A DNA stretch of 7,609 nucleotides from JBFWWW01 sp050245975 (GTDB lineage: Bacteria; Pseudomonadota; Alphaproteobacteria; Rhizobiales; Hyphomicrobiaceae): NCBI GenBank assembly GCA_050245975.1, contig JBFWWW010000191.1, positions 1 through 7,609 of the forward strand, in the 5' to 3' direction. The position numbers and the translations under genes are program-made. The first letter of the stretch is position 1, and every line of letters starts with the position of its first letter. This document shows positions 5,777 through 7,609 of this stretch, one piece after another. The notes beneath the pieces were generated by a model. That model saw nothing but the letters and a program-made list of their open reading frames with translations, had not been told where the DNA came from and did no database searches.

Positions 5777-6910
5777 GGTGCCGCGAAGCCTGCGCCGTCG
5801 GCGGTCCCCACACCGGCGGCAGCGCCGGCTCCCGCACCGGCGCCCGCCAAAACGGCACCCGATGCGGCACCCGCCGCGCCGGCTGTTGCCAAGGTCGCGG
5901 AACCTGAGGTCCCCGCCGGTACCGAAATGGTGACGCAGACCATGCGCGAGGCGCTGCGCGATGCCATGGCGGAGGAGATGCGCCGCGATCCCGACGTCTT
6001 CCTGATGGGCGAGGAAGTGGCGCAGTACCAGGGCGCCTACAAGATCAGCCAGGGGCTTCTCGACGAGTTCGGGCCGCGTCGCGTGATCGACACGCCCATT
6101 ACCGAGCAGGGCTTTGCCGGCGTGGGTGTCGGCGCCGCGTTCGCGGGGCTGAGGCCCATCGTCGAGTTCATGACCTGGAATTTCGCCATGCAGGCGATCG
6201 ACCAGATCATCAACTCGGCGGCCAAGACGCTCTACATGGCCGGCGGCCAGCTCGGCTGTCCGATCGTCTTCCGCGGCCCAAATGGCGCCGCGGCTCGCGT
6301 CGCCGCCCAGCACAGCCAGTGCTATTCGGCCTGGTACGCGCACGTGCCGGGGCTGAAGGTGGTGGCGCCGTCCAATCCAGCCGATGCCAAAGGGCTTCTC
6401 AAGGCCGCGATCCGCGATCCCAATCCGGTTCTGGTGCTGGAGAACGAGGTCCTCTATGGCGCGTCGGGTCCGGTGCCGAAGGGGATCGACTGGGTCGTAC
6501 CCATCGGCAAGGCGCGTATCGCGCGGACCGGCAAGGACGTGACCGTCGTCTCCTTTGCGCGCGGCATGGTCTATGCGCTCGATGCCGCCGAGCGGGCCGC
6601 GAAGGACGGCATCGACGTCGAGGTCATCGACATGCGCTCGCTGCGCCCCATCGACTGGGACACGATCCTGACATCGGTGCGCAAGACCAACAGGCTGGTT
6701 ACGGTCGAGGAAGCCTGGCCGGTCTGCTCGATCGGCTCCGAGATCTGCGCGCAGGCCGCAATCCAGTGCTTCGACGACCTTGATGCTCCGCCTGCAAAGG
6801 TCTCGGGCGTCGATGTGCCGATGCCCTATGCGGCCAACCTCGAACGCCTTGCGCTGCCGACGGCCGACCAGGTCGTGGCGGCCATCAAGTCCGTCTGCTA
6901 CGTGCAATGA
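5525..6910 (+). CDS. pdhB: Pyruvate dehydrogenase E1 component, beta subunit with N-terminal lipoyl domain
   Basis: This 461-residue protein fuses a lipoyl domain to E1-beta. Residues 1-82 are a biotinyl/lipoyl domain starting MPTEILMPALSPTM, with the lipoylation site Lys43 in ETDKATMEVEA. Residues 83-132 are a flexible Ala/Pro linker. E1-beta follows from about 134: MGEEVAQYQGAYK (161-173), DTPITEQGFAG (189-199) with the likely catalytic Glu194, EFMTWNFAMQAIDQ (214-227), the AAQHSQCYSAWY block (260-271) with active-site His263, and the C-terminal domain TVEEAWPVCSIGSEI (393-407). Lipoyl-bearing E1-beta is established in alphaproteobacteria (for example Zymomonas and Sinorhizobium), so the fusion is not new. 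GAGG lies only 2 nt before the ATG, an unusually tight spacing, yet this start matches the conserved lipoyl N-terminus. The stop overlaps the next gene as ATGA. Confidence 0.98.
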   Translation: MPTEILMPALSPTMEEGKLSKWLVSEGQTIKPGDVIAEIETDKATMEVEAVDEGRIGQILIAEGTEAVKVNTPIATVLVDGEAPGAAKPAPSAVPTPAAAPAPAPAPAKTAPDAAPAAPAVAKVAEPEVPAGTEMVTQTMREALRDAMAEEMRRDPDVFLMGEEVAQYQGAYKISQGLLDEFGPRRVIDTPITEQGFAGVGVGAAFAGLRPIVEFMTWNFAMQAIDQIINSAAKTLYMAGGQLGCPIVFRGPNGAAARVAAQHSQCYSAWYAHVPGLKVVAPSNPADAKGLLKAAIRDPNPVLVLENEVLYGASGPVPKGIDWVVPIGKARIARTGKDVTVVSFARGMVYALDAAERAAKDGIDVEVIDMRSLRPIDWDTILTSVRKTNRLVTVEEAWPVCSIGSEICAQAAIQCFDDLDAPPAKVSGVDVPMPYAANLERLALPTADQVVAAIKSVCYVQ

Positions 6911-7344
6911 AGGCGGCCGCGAACCGTTATGGCGGCGCCTGTCACTGCGGGGCGATCCGCGCCACGCTGCAGACGGATCTGGCTGCGTCGGCGATCCAGG
7001 TGCGCGCCTGCCAGTGCTCGTTCTGCACCCGGCATGGCGCGATGACCATCTCCGATCCCAAGGGCCACGCGGTATTCGAGATCGATCGGACGGCGCTGTC
7101 GCCCTACCGGTTCGGCACGCAGACGGGGACGAGCCTCGTCTGCGCGCGCTGCGGCATGTATGCGGGCGTCATCCTCGTCGACGGGGCCGACACCTGGTCC
7201 GTGCTCAACGTGCGCGGGCTTGCGGTTCCGGAGTTCGCGGGACGGACCGCCGAGCCGGTCGTGTATGACGGGGAGACGCCGGCTGCGCGCATCGCCCGCC
7301 GCAAAGTGAAATGGACGCCGACTGAAGTCAGATACGCCGGATAA
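6907..7344 (+). CDS. GFA/CENP-V-like zinc protein embedded between pdhB and pdhC
   Basis: This 145-residue cytoplasmic-looking protein has the cysteine pattern of the GFA/CENP-V fold: Cys12 and Cys14 in GGACHCGAI, Cys35, Cys37 and Cys40 in CQCSFC, and Cys79 and Cys82 in VCARCGMYAGV, followed by WSVLNVRGLAV. It is divergent from the 119-residue GFA protein near queC: the third cysteine motif differs (VCARCGMYAG against FCSTCGVEPF), and it has a longer C-terminal tail rich in basic residues. Its ATG overlaps the pdhB stop as ATGA and has no clear Shine-Dalgarno, so it is probably translated by coupling. It ends 11 bp before pdhC. Co-expression with pyruvate dehydrogenase is therefore likely, but its role there is unknown. 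Glutathione- or aldehyde-linked chemistry is suggested only by the family name. Confidence 0.9.
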   Translation: MKAAANRYGGACHCGAIRATLQTDLAASAIQVRACQCSFCTRHGAMTISDPKGHAVFEIDRTALSPYRFGTQTGTSLVCARCGMYAGVILVDGADTWSVLNVRGLAVPEFAGRTAEPVVYDGETPAARIARRKVKWTPTEVRYAG

Positions 7345-7355
7345 CGAGAGCACCG

Positions 7356-7607
7356 ATGCCCACACAGATCCTCATGCCCGCGCTGTCGCCCACCATGGAG
7401 GAGGGCAAGCTCGCCAAATGGCTGGTCAAGGAAGGGCAGAAGGTGAAGCCCGGCGACGTGCTGGCCGAGATCGAGACCGACAAGGCGACCATGGAGGTCG
7501 AGGCGGTGGACGAGGGCACCGTGGGCCGCATTCTCGTCGCCGAGGGCACCGAGCAGGTCAAGGTCAACACACCCATCGCCGTTCTGCTCGCGGAGGGCGA
7601 GCGCGCC
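7356..7607 (+). repeat. Lipoyl-domain direct repeat, copy 2 (in pdhC)
   Basis: This is the partner of 5525-5776. Most differences are synonymous or conservative, for example Ile to Val at residues 30, 56 and 61. The largest change in charge is Ser25 and Thr29 in pdhB against Lys25 and Lys29 here. Confidence 0.9.
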
Positions 7608-7609
7608 GA
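7356..7609 (+). CDS. pdhC: Dihydrolipoamide acetyltransferase E2 of pyruvate dehydrogenase, N-terminal part (cut by window edge)
   Basis: Only the first 84 residues are present, forming one lipoyl domain (MPTQILMPALSPTM...) with the lipoylation site Lys43 in ETDKATMEVEA. E2 accepts the acetyl group from E1 on this lipoyl arm and passes it to CoA. Position after pdhA and pdhB makes E2 the natural call. The visible part alone would also fit another lipoyl-domain protein, because the subunit-binding and catalytic domains lie beyond the edge. GAGAG with a 5-nt spacer precedes the ATG. Confidence 0.9.
   Translation, partial: MPTQILMPALSPTMEEGKLAKWLVKEGQKVKPGDVLAEIETDKATMEVEAVDEGTVGRILVAEGTEQVKVNTPIAVLLAEGERA

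Noticed and set aside
4345..5967. Long open frame (540 codons) on the minus strand opposite pdhA and the start of pdhB
   Set aside because: It is antisense to a clear pdhA and the lipoyl region, has low-complexity Ala/Gly/Ser-rich stretches and no recognisable domain. Long antisense frames are expected in GC-rich coding DNA.
5378..6907. Long open frame (509 codons) on the minus strand opposite pdhB
   Set aside because: Its composition is rich in Arg, His, Gly and Asp, typical of the antisense of GC-rich genes, with no domain motif. pdhB on the other strand is certain.
7328..7576. Minus-strand frame with a protein similar to part of the frame opposite pdhB (5525-5776)
   Set aside because: The similarity of the two antisense translations looked like a conserved gene, but it is fully explained by the duplicated lipoyl-domain DNA on the plus strand.

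Overview
The window is GC-rich, densely packed chromosomal DNA with the look of an alphaproteobacterium, most likely of the Hyphomicrobiales (Rhizobiales). The main reasons are the order eno - ftsB-like gene - pdhA - pdhB - pdhC and an E1-beta subunit that carries its own N-terminal lipoyl domain, an arrangement known from alphaproteobacteria such as Sinorhizobium and Zymomonas. I cannot name a genus from sequence alone.

Left part (1-2408), queuosine (deazapurine) genes. The 5' part of queF (preQ0 reductase) runs leftward off the window edge. Divergent from it, across 148 bp, is a YhhQ-family queuosine-precursor transporter. Converging on the transporter is a leftward three-gene unit: a GFA/CENP-V-type zinc protein, queC (preQ0 synthase) and an 82-residue protein of unknown function whose start overlaps the queC 3' end by 22 bp. 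The region can therefore make preQ0 (QueC), reduce it to preQ1 (QueF) and import precursors (YhhQ).

Middle (2409-4455), glycolysis and division. A 146-bp divergent spacer with a small inverted repeat and a weak candidate promoter leads to a complete enolase gene with all catalytic and metal-binding residues. A 107-bp spacer with two hairpins leads to a small FtsB/DivIC-type membrane coiled-coil protein. The next 192-bp spacer contains the best candidate intrinsic terminator (or leader attenuator) in the window, just upstream of pdhA.

Right part (4456-7609), pyruvate dehydrogenase operon. pdhA (E1-alpha) and pdhB (lipoyl-E1-beta) are followed by a second, divergent GFA-like zinc protein gene that overlaps the pdhB stop as ATGA, and then by the start of pdhC (E2), cut by the window edge. 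The lipoyl domains of pdhB and pdhC are near copies (67 of 84 residues and about 81% of bases identical by hand alignment). Enolase makes phosphoenolpyruvate, the precursor of pyruvate, and the PDH complex turns pyruvate into acetyl-CoA, so the right half is a central-carbon block.

I see no tRNA, rRNA, CRISPR array, insertion sequence or prophage gene. Most of the window is ordinary core metabolism. The parts most worth a second look are the two GFA-like genes, each placed in an operon with an unrelated core enzyme, the 82-residue protein tied to queC, and the hairpin before pdhA. I found no convincing undescribed multi-gene system.
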